A program made the position numbers and the translations under genes. DNA of 7,472 nt from an uncultured Bacillota bacterium. GTDB lineage: Bacteria > Bacillota > JAAYKD01. Every line of letters starts with the position of its first letter. Within the stretch, counting starts at the first letter, position 1. The notes below the pieces were generated by a model. The model searched no databases, was not told the origin of the DNA, and was given only the letters and a program-made list of their open reading frames with translations. Shown piece by piece: positions 1-6,394 of the stretch. Where the stretch lies: contig CALCNS010000302.1 of NCBI GenBank assembly GCA_937897315.1, positions 1 to 7,472 of the forward strand, in the 5' to 3' direction.

Positions 1-133
1 CGTATAAAACACTAATCGTAATCGACCCTGCTACGAGGAAAGCAACCAATCCTAATCGCCATTTCCAACGAATCATATTACGCAAAAGCAATTTCCCTAC
101 GGAGTGAAAGAATTTGTTCCATGATCTATTCAT
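1..133 (-). CDS. ABC transporter permease (FtsX-like), N-terminal fragment cut by window edge
   Basis: Reading leftwards from an ATG at 131-133, 44 codons stay open to the window edge. The product begins MNRSWNKFFHSVGKLLLRNM, basic and amphipathic, and runs into a hydrophobic segment at about residues 27-44. This is the usual start of an FtsX/MacB-type permease: a short cytoplasmic tail followed by the first membrane helix. A GGAGG (143-147) lies 9 bases before the ATG, inside the end of the preceding gene. The start codon overlaps that gene's stop as ATGAATAG, an 8-base overlap that implies translational coupling. I infer a second permease subunit of the same transporter, forming a heterodimer with its neighbour. 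Too little is visible to name it, and an unrelated membrane protein cannot be excluded. Confidence 0.72.
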   Translation of the reverse strand, partial: MNRSWNKFFHSVGKLLLRNMIRWKWRLGLVAFLVAGSITISVLY

Positions 134-1655
134 TCCGCAGCACCTCCATTACCGATAAAGAGGCGTATTTTTTTGCTGGAATCCATCCAAAAAGAATGGC
201 AGCAAATAAAGTCATCCCTAAAATAATGACTAGATCAAGGAATAGCATCCAAATTAAGGACAATAAGCCTACCGCGTTGGTCCATTGATTTAAAAAAGCT
301 TGCACCCTGATAAGAGAAAAACCTAACAGAGCTCCCACTCCCGAAACCAACATCGCTTCTGCTAGAACCATTTTGATAATTTCACTTTCTCTAGCACCAA
401 TCGCTTTTAGGACCGCAATTTCCTTTTTTCGTTCTGCAACCAATATTAAGATGTTGGCAGCCACTAACAAAGCAGCATTCACTAAAACCAAAAGTGCGAT
501 GGGTAATCGAAGATCCGAAGCAATGACTCCTTGATTGAGTTGTTCCATGAGATCCAGCAAAGCAGATCTTGCTCCCATGGGTATGACCGGTTCCAAACTT
601 AAATTGGCATGCACTCGTTCCAATTGATGGGGAACATCGATAACACTGAACTGAGGAAATTGCCTTTGTAAATCAAAAACGATGTCTTGTAAGAAAGTCA
701 AGTCGTCCACATGAAGCAATACCTCAGAGGGAACATAAGCGTGCCCCCCAGCTACCATACTCCATATTTGATTCCAAGCCCCTTGAGGTATATATATTTC
801 ATTAAAATAAGCATAGACCGGTTCTGTTACCCATCCATCAATACCGGCAATGTAATCGACGGTTCGGCTTTGAATTGTTACATTCCCGATAATCTCAATT
901 TCAAAACGATGTATCGCTGAATAATCTGCTTGCCACTCCCCTTGAATCCACCTGAAACTAGGGATTTCCAGAGTCACCTTTTCTCCTGGTAACGGTACAT
1001 GGACCCACTGAGGAAGTTGTTGTAAGGAAGAAACAACGCCAACAAAGTTCTCCTCATCTTTTTCTTCGAACCAGCGACCTTTTGTGATGAAATGCTCTAA
1101 AGAGTATTCCTGATTGGTACGCCAATCCCGTCCCTGCAAACCAGATGAATATGAAACTTCTGGTCCCAATACAGACCCGTCTTCCTGAATTCTTAATAAA
1201 TGTTCTGGTATAGGTGGAGTACTTTGTTCCGGATCCACAATTTGTATGGTTTCCGCTGGTAAGCGATACAGAGGACGTATTCCATTGATTTTCTCGAATG
1301 ATGACAACTGCTTCAACTCATCTTCCGTAAATCCCGCTTGATGATCTTCCCTGAGATACCCAGTGCTTTTCATGTTCGGAAACAAGTACTCCATATCGGT
1401 GAATGGATCCAAATCTCCTTGATGATAGCTCCATGAAGAGGATTTTGTTGGGGTTTCGGCTGTCATTTTTTCAGAGTATACAACAATCTCTCCACCTAAC
1501 ATACTACGCAAAGGCTGTCCTGCTTGATTCGCGTACCCTTTGCCCAAGCTAATCACATAAGTTAAAAATGCCGCTGCAAAAGCCATGGATACAATGGCCA
1601 ATATGCTACGGCTTAAGTTTCTCCATGCATTCTGGAAACCCAAACGAATAAACAT
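126..1655 (-). CDS. ABC transporter permease, FtsX/MacB-like
   Basis: A 509-residue integral membrane protein. One N-terminal helix (about 17-38) is followed by roughly 340 extracytoplasmic residues, then three helices (about 384-407, 429-450 and 464-490). This is the 1+3 topology of MacB/FtsX permeases. Between helices 2 and 3 the cytoplasmic loop reads ERKKEIAVLKAIGARESEII, the hallmark FtsX-domain segment that contacts the ATPase. Family members move lipoproteins, peptides or drugs, or transmit force to cell-wall enzymes, rather than importing small solutes. The start at 1655 is chosen because GGAGG (1663-1667) sits 7 bases upstream and the helix follows directly; the frame is open to 1730 but has no such site there. 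The next permease gene overlaps its stop by 8 bases. The extracytoplasmic domain is not one I recognise, so the substrate is unknown. No ATPase is in view. Confidence 0.88.
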   Translation of the reverse strand: MFIRLGFQNAWRNLSRSILAIVSMAFAAAFLTYVISLGKGYANQAGQPLRSMLGGEIVVYSEKMTAETPTKSSSWSYHQGDLDPFTDMEYLFPNMKSTGYLREDHQAGFTEDELKQLSSFEKINGIRPLYRLPAETIQIVDPEQSTPPIPEHLLRIQEDGSVLGPEVSYSSGLQGRDWRTNQEYSLEHFITKGRWFEEKDEENFVGVVSSLQQLPQWVHVPLPGEKVTLEIPSFRWIQGEWQADYSAIHRFEIEIIGNVTIQSRTVDYIAGIDGWVTEPVYAYFNEIYIPQGAWNQIWSMVAGGHAYVPSEVLLHVDDLTFLQDIVFDLQRQFPQFSVIDVPHQLERVHANLSLEPVIPMGARSALLDLMEQLNQGVIASDLRLPIALLVLVNAALLVAANILILVAERKKEIAVLKAIGARESEIIKMVLAEAMLVSGVGALLGFSLIRVQAFLNQWTNAVGLLSLIWMLFLDLVIILGMTLFAAILFGWIPAKKYASLSVMEVLRNE

Positions 1656-1682
1656 GCCACAACCTCCGAAACCAATCACTAT

Positions 1683-1691
1683 ATTATAACA
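1683..1691 (-). promoter_or_regulatory. Extended -10 promoter element for the permease pair
   Basis: On the minus strand this reads TGTTATAAT: a perfect TATAAT preceded by TGn, the extended -10 form recognised by sigma-A. It lies 27 bases before the permease ATG at 1655, which would give a leader of about 20 bases containing the GGAGG. I see no good -35 hexamer at 16-18 bases; an extended -10 can compensate for that. The call rests on motif and position only. Confidence 0.55.
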
Positions 1692-1765
1692 CACGAAATA
1701 AGTTCTATACTTCCTTGAAAACTCCTGCAATTTCCATCGAATTTATTGCTTTTCAAACGGGCTTT

Positions 1766-1783
1766 CTCCTTTGTTACAAGGAG
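1766..1783. repeat. Spaced inverted repeat in the divergent intergenic region
   Basis: CTCCTT and AAGGAG form perfect 6-base inverted arms around a 6-base spacer (TGTTAC). The element lies between the leftward permease promoter and the rightward operon promoter. It has no U-tract on either side, so it is not a terminator. It could be a repressor operator or a chance palindrome; on either strand one arm also resembles a ribosome binding site, but no gene follows. The rest of 1692-1853 shows nothing else I can support. Confidence 0.25.
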
Positions 1784-1853
1784 CAAATGTATGCAAAAAT
1801 TAGGAAACGACATTTTATAACACTTTATGTCTGCTACTTCCTTCGATAAAGCA

Positions 1854-1882
1854 TAGACAGCAAAGTCTTTACGTGGTATACT
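1854..1882 (+). promoter_or_regulatory. Sigma-A promoter of the riboswitch-permease-amidohydrolase operon
   Basis: The -35 element TAGACA (1854-1859) and the -10 element TATACT (1877-1882) are separated by exactly 17 bases. Each differs from its consensus by one base. The expected transcription start is near 1889, about a dozen bases before the 5' strand of riboswitch helix P1 (1901-1905), which is the usual arrangement for a transcriptional riboswitch leader. I see no better candidate upstream of the aptamer. Confidence 0.72.
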
Positions 1883-1900
1883 CACAAACAATAAAAAGTT

Positions 1901-2055
1901 GATAGAGGCGCGGTGAGAAGAGTAACCGATGAAGAAGGCATTCGATGCAATCGGTAAAAGGGGTAGCCGCCGAAACCTTTTTGTGGCAACAGAAAGAGTT
2001 GGGCCAAGCGTGAAAATCGTTTGGACTCCCGGAATTCATTTTCGGAGGAGCTATC
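1901..2055 (+). promoter_or_regulatory. Lysine riboswitch (L-box) aptamer
   Basis: A five-helix lysine-sensing aptamer in the leader of the permease operon. P1 is GATAG (1901-1905) with CTATC (2051-2055). P2 opens with the family segment AGAGGCGCG, contains the loop E-type AAGAGTA, pairs ACCGAT with ATCGGT, and returns through AAAAGGGG and GCCGCCGAA, all near matches to the Bacillus lysC leader as I recall it. P3 pairs AACCTTTTTGT with ACAGAAAGAGTT, P4 pairs CCAAGCG with CGTTTGG, and P5 pairs CCGGAA with TTTCGG. The 3' end GGAGGAGCTATCGTTGT also follows the family. Two things look off: the P4-P5 joining segment reads ACTCC where I remember ACTGT, and I find no good L2-L3 kissing complementarity. 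The class call is firm; ligand affinity is not proven. Confidence 0.93.
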
Positions 2056-2106
2056 GTTGTACACTTCTTTCCTGCTGCAGAAGGAAAATGAGAGTTGCAT
2101 CGATGG
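2051..2106 (+). promoter_or_regulatory. Antiterminator helix of the lysine riboswitch
   Basis: Bases 2051-2061 (CTATCGTTGTA) can pair with 2096-2106 (TTGCATCGATGG begins one base earlier) over 11 positions with a single U-U mismatch and three G-U wobbles. The left strand reuses the 3' side of aptamer helix P1, and the right strand takes up most of the 5' arm of the terminator stem. The structures are therefore mutually exclusive: lysine-stabilised P1 frees the terminator, and without lysine the antiterminator forms and RNA polymerase reads through. This predicts an OFF switch. Confidence 0.75.
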
Positions 2107-2125
2107 GTGCAGCTTTTTATTTTTT
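2093..2125 (+). terminator. Intrinsic terminator of the lysine riboswitch
   Basis: AGTTGCA (2093-2099) pairs with TGCAGCT (2108-2114) through one G-U wobble, with weaker extension on both sides. It is followed at once by a U-rich run from 2114 to 2125 interrupted by one A. It sits between the aptamer and the permease ribosome binding site, about 40 bases before the start codon, where a riboswitch attenuator belongs. Confidence 0.85.
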
Positions 2126-2166
2126 CTAGGCCAAATGGCAACAGCAAGAAAGGAGTTTTTTTTACG

Positions 2167-3552
2167 ATGAACACACATTCGACAAATCCAGAAAATCTAC
2201 AATCAGAAGCAACAGAATTTCGACGGGAGGTGGGCTTATTCGGAGGTATTAGCGTCCTTGGAGGGATCATGGTTGGCTCAGGGATCTTCTACTTAGGATC
2301 CTATGTCTTAATGCGCACAGGCATGAGCCAAGGTCTTGCTCTTTTAGTCTGGCTGATTGGTGGACTAGTAACTCTTTTAAGTGGCATTTGTTATGCTGAA
2401 CTGGGAGCGATGATGCCCAAAGCTGGAGGAGGATATGTTTATCTTCGAGAAGCTTTCGGAGAAAGAATTGCTTATATGAGCGGAATTAGTGGTTTTGTAT
2501 TAGGAAGTTCTGGTTCCATTGCCGCTTTGGCGATTGCATTCCCGAACCTATTGAGTAGTTTGATACCCATTCCTGCCATTTGGAGCAAAGTCATTGCCAT
2601 TGTCCTAATCATTGGCCTTTCGTTGGCCAATATATTGGGTATTCGGTTGGGTTCAAGAATTCAGAACATTTTCATGGTCGCAAAGTTGATTCCTATCTTG
2701 GTCATTCTTTTTGCCGGTTTATTTCTTGGCGCTCAACAACCGAACCTCTCTCTGATCCCAGCCAATCAACCTTCCTTCGGTCAATTGGCATCTATGATCG
2801 CTTTTGCTGTAGTAGCTACGTTATGGGCATACGAGGGCTGGACCAATTTAAACACGATAAGTGAGGAAATTAAGAATCCCAAACGAAACATCCCCTTGGC
2901 CATCATTTTAGCAATTTTAGGTGTGACTGCTTTATATACCCTATTCAACTACGCTGTTTATCGCGTCCTACCTTTGGATGTGATTGCTGGATTGTTCCAA
3001 GAAGGAAACTTTTTCTTAGGTACCGAAGTAGCAGGTAACTTGTTTGGGGCTAGCGGAAAACTTTTGGTTAGTGCGGCTATGGCAATCTCCGTATTTGGTG
3101 CTCTAAATGGCTGTGTCATGGTCTTCCCCAGAACTTATTATGCTATGGCTAAAGATGGTTTGTTTTTCCCGAGCTTCGCAACCCTTCATCCTCAGTATCG
3201 GACACCTGTAAATGCGATTATTGCGTCAGCGATTGTTTCGATTGCTTTGGTATTATCGAGAAACCTCAATCAATTAACCTCTTTGGTTGTTTTTGGAGGA
3301 TTCATTTTCAACTCGTTGACCTTTTATGCGGTCATCTTATTGCGTCGCAAGTACCCGGAGTTGCATCGGCCTTACAAAGTTTGGCTCTATCCTTTTAGTG
3401 TAATTCTAACTATTGTCATCATGATTGGTTTGACCATCAACACATTCCAAGAAGACCCTATTACTTCGATGATTGGTTTAGTCGTTCCAGCATGCGGTCT
3501 CGTTCTATACGAATGGATTCGTAGAAGAAACACAACCCGCAGCGCAGCATAA
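2167..3552 (+). CDS. APC-superfamily amino acid permease, lysine-riboswitch controlled
   Basis: A 461-residue polytopic membrane protein of the amino acid-polyamine-organocation superfamily, with about 12 hydrophobic segments. The first helix carries the APC signature GGIMVGSGIF (residues 32-41), whose unwound glycine-rich stretch binds the amino and carboxyl groups of the substrate. Helix 6 carries YEGWTNLN (222-229), followed by the cytoplasmic motif EEIKNPKRN (233-241), typical of the LAT/SteT-like branch. The ATG at 2167 is chosen because AAAGGAG ends 11 bases before it, a rather long spacing. The frame is also open back to an ATG at 2095, but that lies inside the attenuator stem and has no ribosome binding site. 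The lysine riboswitch suggests lysine, or a precursor or derivative, as substrate. Serine/threonine or other amino acid exchange is possible on sequence alone. The amidohydrolase follows 22 bases downstream, in the same operon. Confidence 0.9.
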   Translation: MNTHSTNPENLQSEATEFRREVGLFGGISVLGGIMVGSGIFYLGSYVLMRTGMSQGLALLVWLIGGLVTLLSGICYAELGAMMPKAGGGYVYLREAFGERIAYMSGISGFVLGSSGSIAALAIAFPNLLSSLIPIPAIWSKVIAIVLIIGLSLANILGIRLGSRIQNIFMVAKLIPILVILFAGLFLGAQQPNLSLIPANQPSFGQLASMIAFAVVATLWAYEGWTNLNTISEEIKNPKRNIPLAIILAILGVTALYTLFNYAVYRVLPLDVIAGLFQEGNFFLGTEVAGNLFGASGKLLVSAAMAISVFGALNGCVMVFPRTYYAMAKDGLFFPSFATLHPQYRTPVNAIIASAIVSIALVLSRNLNQLTSLVVFGGFIFNSLTFYAVILLRRKYPELHRPYKVWLYPFSVILTIVIMIGLTINTFQEDPITSMIGLVVPACGLVLYEWIRRRNTTRSAA

Positions 3553-3574
3553 ACACGAATAAGGAGATGATGGA

Positions 3575-5164
3575 ATGAGAACTCTTTTTTTCAATGGTCA
3601 TATTTATCTGGAAGAAGGCGTGTTCACGGACTCATTGGTAGTAGAGAATGGGAGAATTTTAGATTCTTCCCTTCCCCATGCTATGGAGCATCTCGATGAA
3701 CGAGTAGACTTGCATGGACGTACCGTCATTCCTGGCTTTCATGACTCCCACATGCACTTACACATGGTTGGAAACACCATGCAAAGTGTTCCTCTTTATG
3801 GGGCAACTTCCATACGAGAAATCATTCATCGTACTCGAGCTTTTATCGAAGAACATCGTATCCCTGCCAACCATATCGTCAGTGGCATGGGTTGGAACCA
3901 AGATTATTTCAGTGATGAAAATCGATTACTGAATCGCCATGATTTGGATCAAATCTCTACAACACACCTCATCATTTTGAGCCGAGCTTGTGGGCATGTA
4001 TTGGCAGCGAACACAGCCGCCATAGAAGCTGCCGGTGTCACATCAGAAACAGAGCAACCTGAAGGTGGGCAATTTGATGTGGATTCTCAAGGAGTTCCCA
4101 CCGGTGTGTTCAGAGAGAACGCCAATGGATTGATACAGCGTTTACACCCATCCACATCGGTCGAAACCATTCAACGCAGTTTGCAATTAGCTATGGAATA
4201 TGCCTCTTCCATGGGTATTACCGCAGTACAAACCATGGATATGAATGTGGAAAATCATCCGATGATGATGGAAGCGTATCAAACTCTCCTATCACAATAT
4301 CCCCATCTAAGAGTATACCAACAATGCCATGCATCCCAACCACAGGATATTGAATTTTATGCGGCTCAAGGGTATAGAACCGGTACTGGTAACGATTTCT
4401 TTCGAATAGGTCCAATCAAACTATTCGTCGACGGTTCCCTTGGGGCAAGAACAGCCTTACTAAAACAACCCTATCACGATGATCCGCAGACGAAGGGGAT
4501 ACAATGCCTTACCCAAGAGCAATTAGACGCGATTACCGAGACAGCGAACCGGCTTGATTTTCAATCCACCGTACATGTCATTGGTGATGCAGCTATGGAA
4601 ATGGTATTGGATAGCTATGCTCGACTGATACCTTCAGGCCATAATCCTTTAAGGCATGCTATGATTCATTGTCAAATCACGGATAGACCTTTGTTGAAGA
4701 GATTTGCTGATTTAGGTGTCTATGCTCAAGTTCAACCCATTTTCTTGCATTATGATTCCCACATTGTGTACGAGCGTGTTGGACAATCTTTAGCAGAGAC
4801 ATCTTATGCTTTCGGTAGTATGATTCGAGATGGTATTCCGGTCAGTTTTGGAAGTGACTCACCGGTTGAGAATATGAATCCTTTTCATAATATTTATTGT
4901 GCAGTAACGAGACGCGATTTACAAGGAAACGGTCCTTATGTAGAAAGCGAAGGAGTCCGCATCAGCCAGGCCATTGACGCTTATACCATAGGGAGTGCAC
5001 AAGTCTGTTTTCGTGAACAGGAATTAGGTCGGTTAAAACCCGGATTCTTGGCTGATTTTGTCGTGCTAGATCAAGATATTTTCAATATTGATTCCATGCA
5101 CGTTAAAGAGGTTCGTCCTGTTATGACGGTTGTAAATGGGCAAGTTGTCTACCAGTGCAAGTAA
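3575..5164 (+). CDS. Metal-dependent amidohydrolase, YtcJ/NfdA-like
   Basis: A 529-residue amidohydrolase-superfamily enzyme of the YtcJ/N-substituted formamide deformylase group (Amidohydro_3), at the usual length for YtcJ-like proteins. Visible metal-site features in order are DSHMH (D57, H59, H61), the lysine in IKLFVDGSLGA (K282), HVIGDAA (H334), IHCQ (H365) and FGSDSP (D428). The final strands (about 490-525, ADFVVLD...TVVNGQVVY) close the small beta-sandwich domain. No signal peptide is seen, so it is cytoplasmic. Family members hydrolyse amide or formamide bonds, but most have no known substrate. AAGGAG (3561-3566) lies 8 bases before the ATG and only 22 bases separate it from the permease, so it shares the lysine riboswitch. 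I infer hydrolysis of an imported N-acyl, formyl or lactam compound, perhaps yielding lysine. The family call is firm; the substrate is a guess. Confidence 0.9.
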   Translation: MRTLFFNGHIYLEEGVFTDSLVVENGRILDSSLPHAMEHLDERVDLHGRTVIPGFHDSHMHLHMVGNTMQSVPLYGATSIREIIHRTRAFIEEHRIPANHIVSGMGWNQDYFSDENRLLNRHDLDQISTTHLIILSRACGHVLAANTAAIEAAGVTSETEQPEGGQFDVDSQGVPTGVFRENANGLIQRLHPSTSVETIQRSLQLAMEYASSMGITAVQTMDMNVENHPMMMEAYQTLLSQYPHLRVYQQCHASQPQDIEFYAAQGYRTGTGNDFFRIGPIKLFVDGSLGARTALLKQPYHDDPQTKGIQCLTQEQLDAITETANRLDFQSTVHVIGDAAMEMVLDSYARLIPSGHNPLRHAMIHCQITDRPLLKRFADLGVYAQVQPIFLHYDSHIVYERVGQSLAETSYAFGSMIRDGIPVSFGSDSPVENMNPFHNIYCAVTRRDLQGNGPYVESEGVRISQAIDAYTIGSAQVCFREQELGRLKPGFLADFVVLDQDIFNIDSMHVKEVRPVMTVVNGQVVYQCK

Positions 5165-5201
5165 AAAAGAAGAGCCACTAATGTGGCCCTTCTTTTTTTT
5201 T
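5163..5201. terminator. Bidirectional intrinsic terminator between convergent genes
   Basis: Arms 5163-5178 and 5183-5198 form a 16-position stem around the loop TAAT, with A-rich and T-rich flanks giving a U-tract on both strands (5193-5201 on the plus strand). One position, 5173 against 5188, is an A-C mismatch in plus-strand RNA but a U-G wobble in minus-strand RNA, so the leftward transcript makes the stronger hairpin. It ends both the amidohydrolase operon (stop at 5164) and the aldo/keto reductase (stop at 5200-5202). Confidence 0.92.
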
Positions 5202-6318
5202 ATGACTCGAACCGCTTTGCTACACGCTTCATATCTTCTATGATGGGTATGTGCTGAGGACAATGCTTTTCACACGCTCCACAGGCAATACAATCGCTGG
5301 CTTTACCTCGATCCAATGTTTGTCTCGTATAGTGCATGGCCGGGAAGTTTGCACTTCCAAACTGCTCCACCATATTGTATATACTGAACAAGGAAGGTAT
5401 GTTGATACGCATAGGGCAGTGCTCTACACAATACTGACAAGCTGTGCAGGGAATCGCTGTGGATTGTTGAATGATTTGTTTTGCTTGATCCACCAGGTTT
5501 TGCTCTTCATCATTCAGAGGTTGGAAATCCTTCATATAGGAGCAATTATCGAAGGCATGTTCTAATTTTGACATGCCACTTAATACAACATACACACCCT
5601 CCAAGGATGCTGCAAAACGTACCGCCCAAGAAGCAACCGAAGCGTCCGGACGATAGGTTTGAAATAGGGTAGTAATCGCTTCTCCCGGAGAAGCCAAGCC
5701 CCCACCCTTAATGGGTTCCATTACAATGATGGGCTTCTTATGTTTGCGGGCTACTTCATAACACGCTCTCGATTGTACACTCGGACGCTCCCAATCTGCA
5801 TAATTGATTTGGAGTTGCACGAAATCCACTTCCGGATGTTGTTCGAGGATTTGCTCGAGCACCTCTGCCGTATCATGAAAGGAGAAGCCAACATACCGAG
5901 CTTTGCCAGATTTCTTCAGTTGAGCAATATATTCAAAGCCCCTCGTCTTTTGTGCTTTGCGATAATTTTCTACACCTAAATTGTGCAACAAGTAGAAGTC
6001 GAAGTAAGTCACACCGCAACGTTCTAACTGCTCTGCAAAAAAGCGGGGATAATCCTCTTCCTTTTTCACTAAATACATTGGCATCTTATCTGCTAGCAGA
6101 AAAGAGTCTCTCGGATACCGATCTACTAATCCGATACGCAAAGCACCTTCTGATTTCCCACCATGGTAGGGATATGCTGTATCAAAATATGTAAATCCCT
6201 CTTTCATACAATGGTCCACCATTTGATTGACTTGAATTTGATCAATCGTTTGACCATCCTCCAGCACAGGTAATCTCATCGCTCCGAAGCCAAGTTTCTT
6301 GGTTTGCTGATGTATCAT
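5200..6318 (-). CDS. Aldo/keto reductase with C-terminal two-cluster 4Fe-4S domain
   Basis: A 372-residue soluble protein. Residues 1 to about 270 form an aldo/keto reductase barrel with the expected catalytic set: D46 and Y51 in FDTAYPYHGG, K78 in LADKMP and H112 in LLHNL. It opens with the common TKKLGFGAMRLP. The C-terminal part carries two ferredoxin-type motifs, C291-x2-C294-x2-C297-x3-C301-P and C343-x2-C346-x2-C349-x3-C353-P, enough for two [4Fe-4S] clusters. This architecture is a known oxidoreductase subfamily of Firmicutes and anaerobes with mostly unknown substrates. The clusters suggest electron transfer to or from a ferredoxin-like partner instead of, or besides, NAD(P)H. The start at 6318 is taken as ATG; an in-frame TTG one codon upstream is better spaced (8 against 11 bases) from GGAG (6330-6333). 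It follows the CoA-transferase genes but is separated from them by a strong hairpin. Confidence 0.9.
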   Translation of the reverse strand: MIHQQTKKLGFGAMRLPVLEDGQTIDQIQVNQMVDHCMKEGFTYFDTAYPYHGGKSEGALRIGLVDRYPRDSFLLADKMPMYLVKKEEDYPRFFAEQLERCGVTYFDFYLLHNLGVENYRKAQKTRGFEYIAQLKKSGKARYVGFSFHDTAEVLEQILEQHPEVDFVQLQINYADWERPSVQSRACYEVARKHKKPIIVMEPIKGGGLASPGEAITTLFQTYRPDASVASWAVRFAASLEGVYVVLSGMSKLEHAFDNCSYMKDFQPLNDEEQNLVDQAKQIIQQSTAIPCTACQYCVEHCPMRINIPSLFSIYNMVEQFGSANFPAMHYTRQTLDRGKASDCIACGACEKHCPQHIPIIEDMKRVAKRFES

Positions 6319-6340
6319 CAAAAACGCCACTCCTTCAATA

Positions 6341-6379
6341 AAATAAGCAGAATAACCTATTTGGTTGTTCTGCTTATTT
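6341..6379 (-). terminator. Strong hairpin between CoA-transferase and aldo/keto reductase genes
   Basis: Arms 6341-6357 and 6363-6379 form a 17-position stem around a 5-base loop. Twelve outer pairs are perfect, then comes one position (6353/6367), then four more pairs. In minus-strand RNA that position is a C-A mismatch and the stem is followed by UUAUU; in plus-strand RNA it is a U-G wobble. It lies 15 bases after the beta-subunit stop and just before the reductase ribosome binding site. It is most likely a terminator or partial attenuator for the CoA-transferase transcript. The U-tract is short and A-interrupted, and I see no separate promoter for the reductase, so read-through or transcript processing is also plausible. 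Confidence 0.7.
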
Positions 6380-6394
6380 CGATTCAAGCGAAGA

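Noticed and set aside
1656..1730. A 25-residue N-terminal extension of the FtsX-like permease.
   Set aside because: It covers the extended -10 promoter and the GGAGG site; the first membrane helix fits a start at 1655.
1889..2126. T-box leader as an alternative for the structured region.
   Set aside because: I see no T-box motif of the AGGGTGGNACCGCG type and no specifier stem; the lysine aptamer helices and conserved segments match instead.
2095..2166. An in-frame upstream ATG that would add 24 residues to the amino acid permease.
   Set aside because: It lies inside the riboswitch terminator stem and U-tract, has no ribosome binding site, and the added residues do not resemble a permease N-terminus. 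AAAGGAG precedes the ATG at 2167.
1869..2270. Several open frames on both strands across the leader region (for example 1869-2270 and 1882-2178 on the minus strand, 1929-2129 on the plus strand).
   Set aside because: They overlie the riboswitch and have no ribosome binding sites or recognisable protein features. The RNA structure explains the sequence better.
5740..6194. Short plus-strand frames opposite the aldo/keto reductase gene.
   Set aside because: They are antisense to a well-supported gene with intact motifs and show no coding features of their own.
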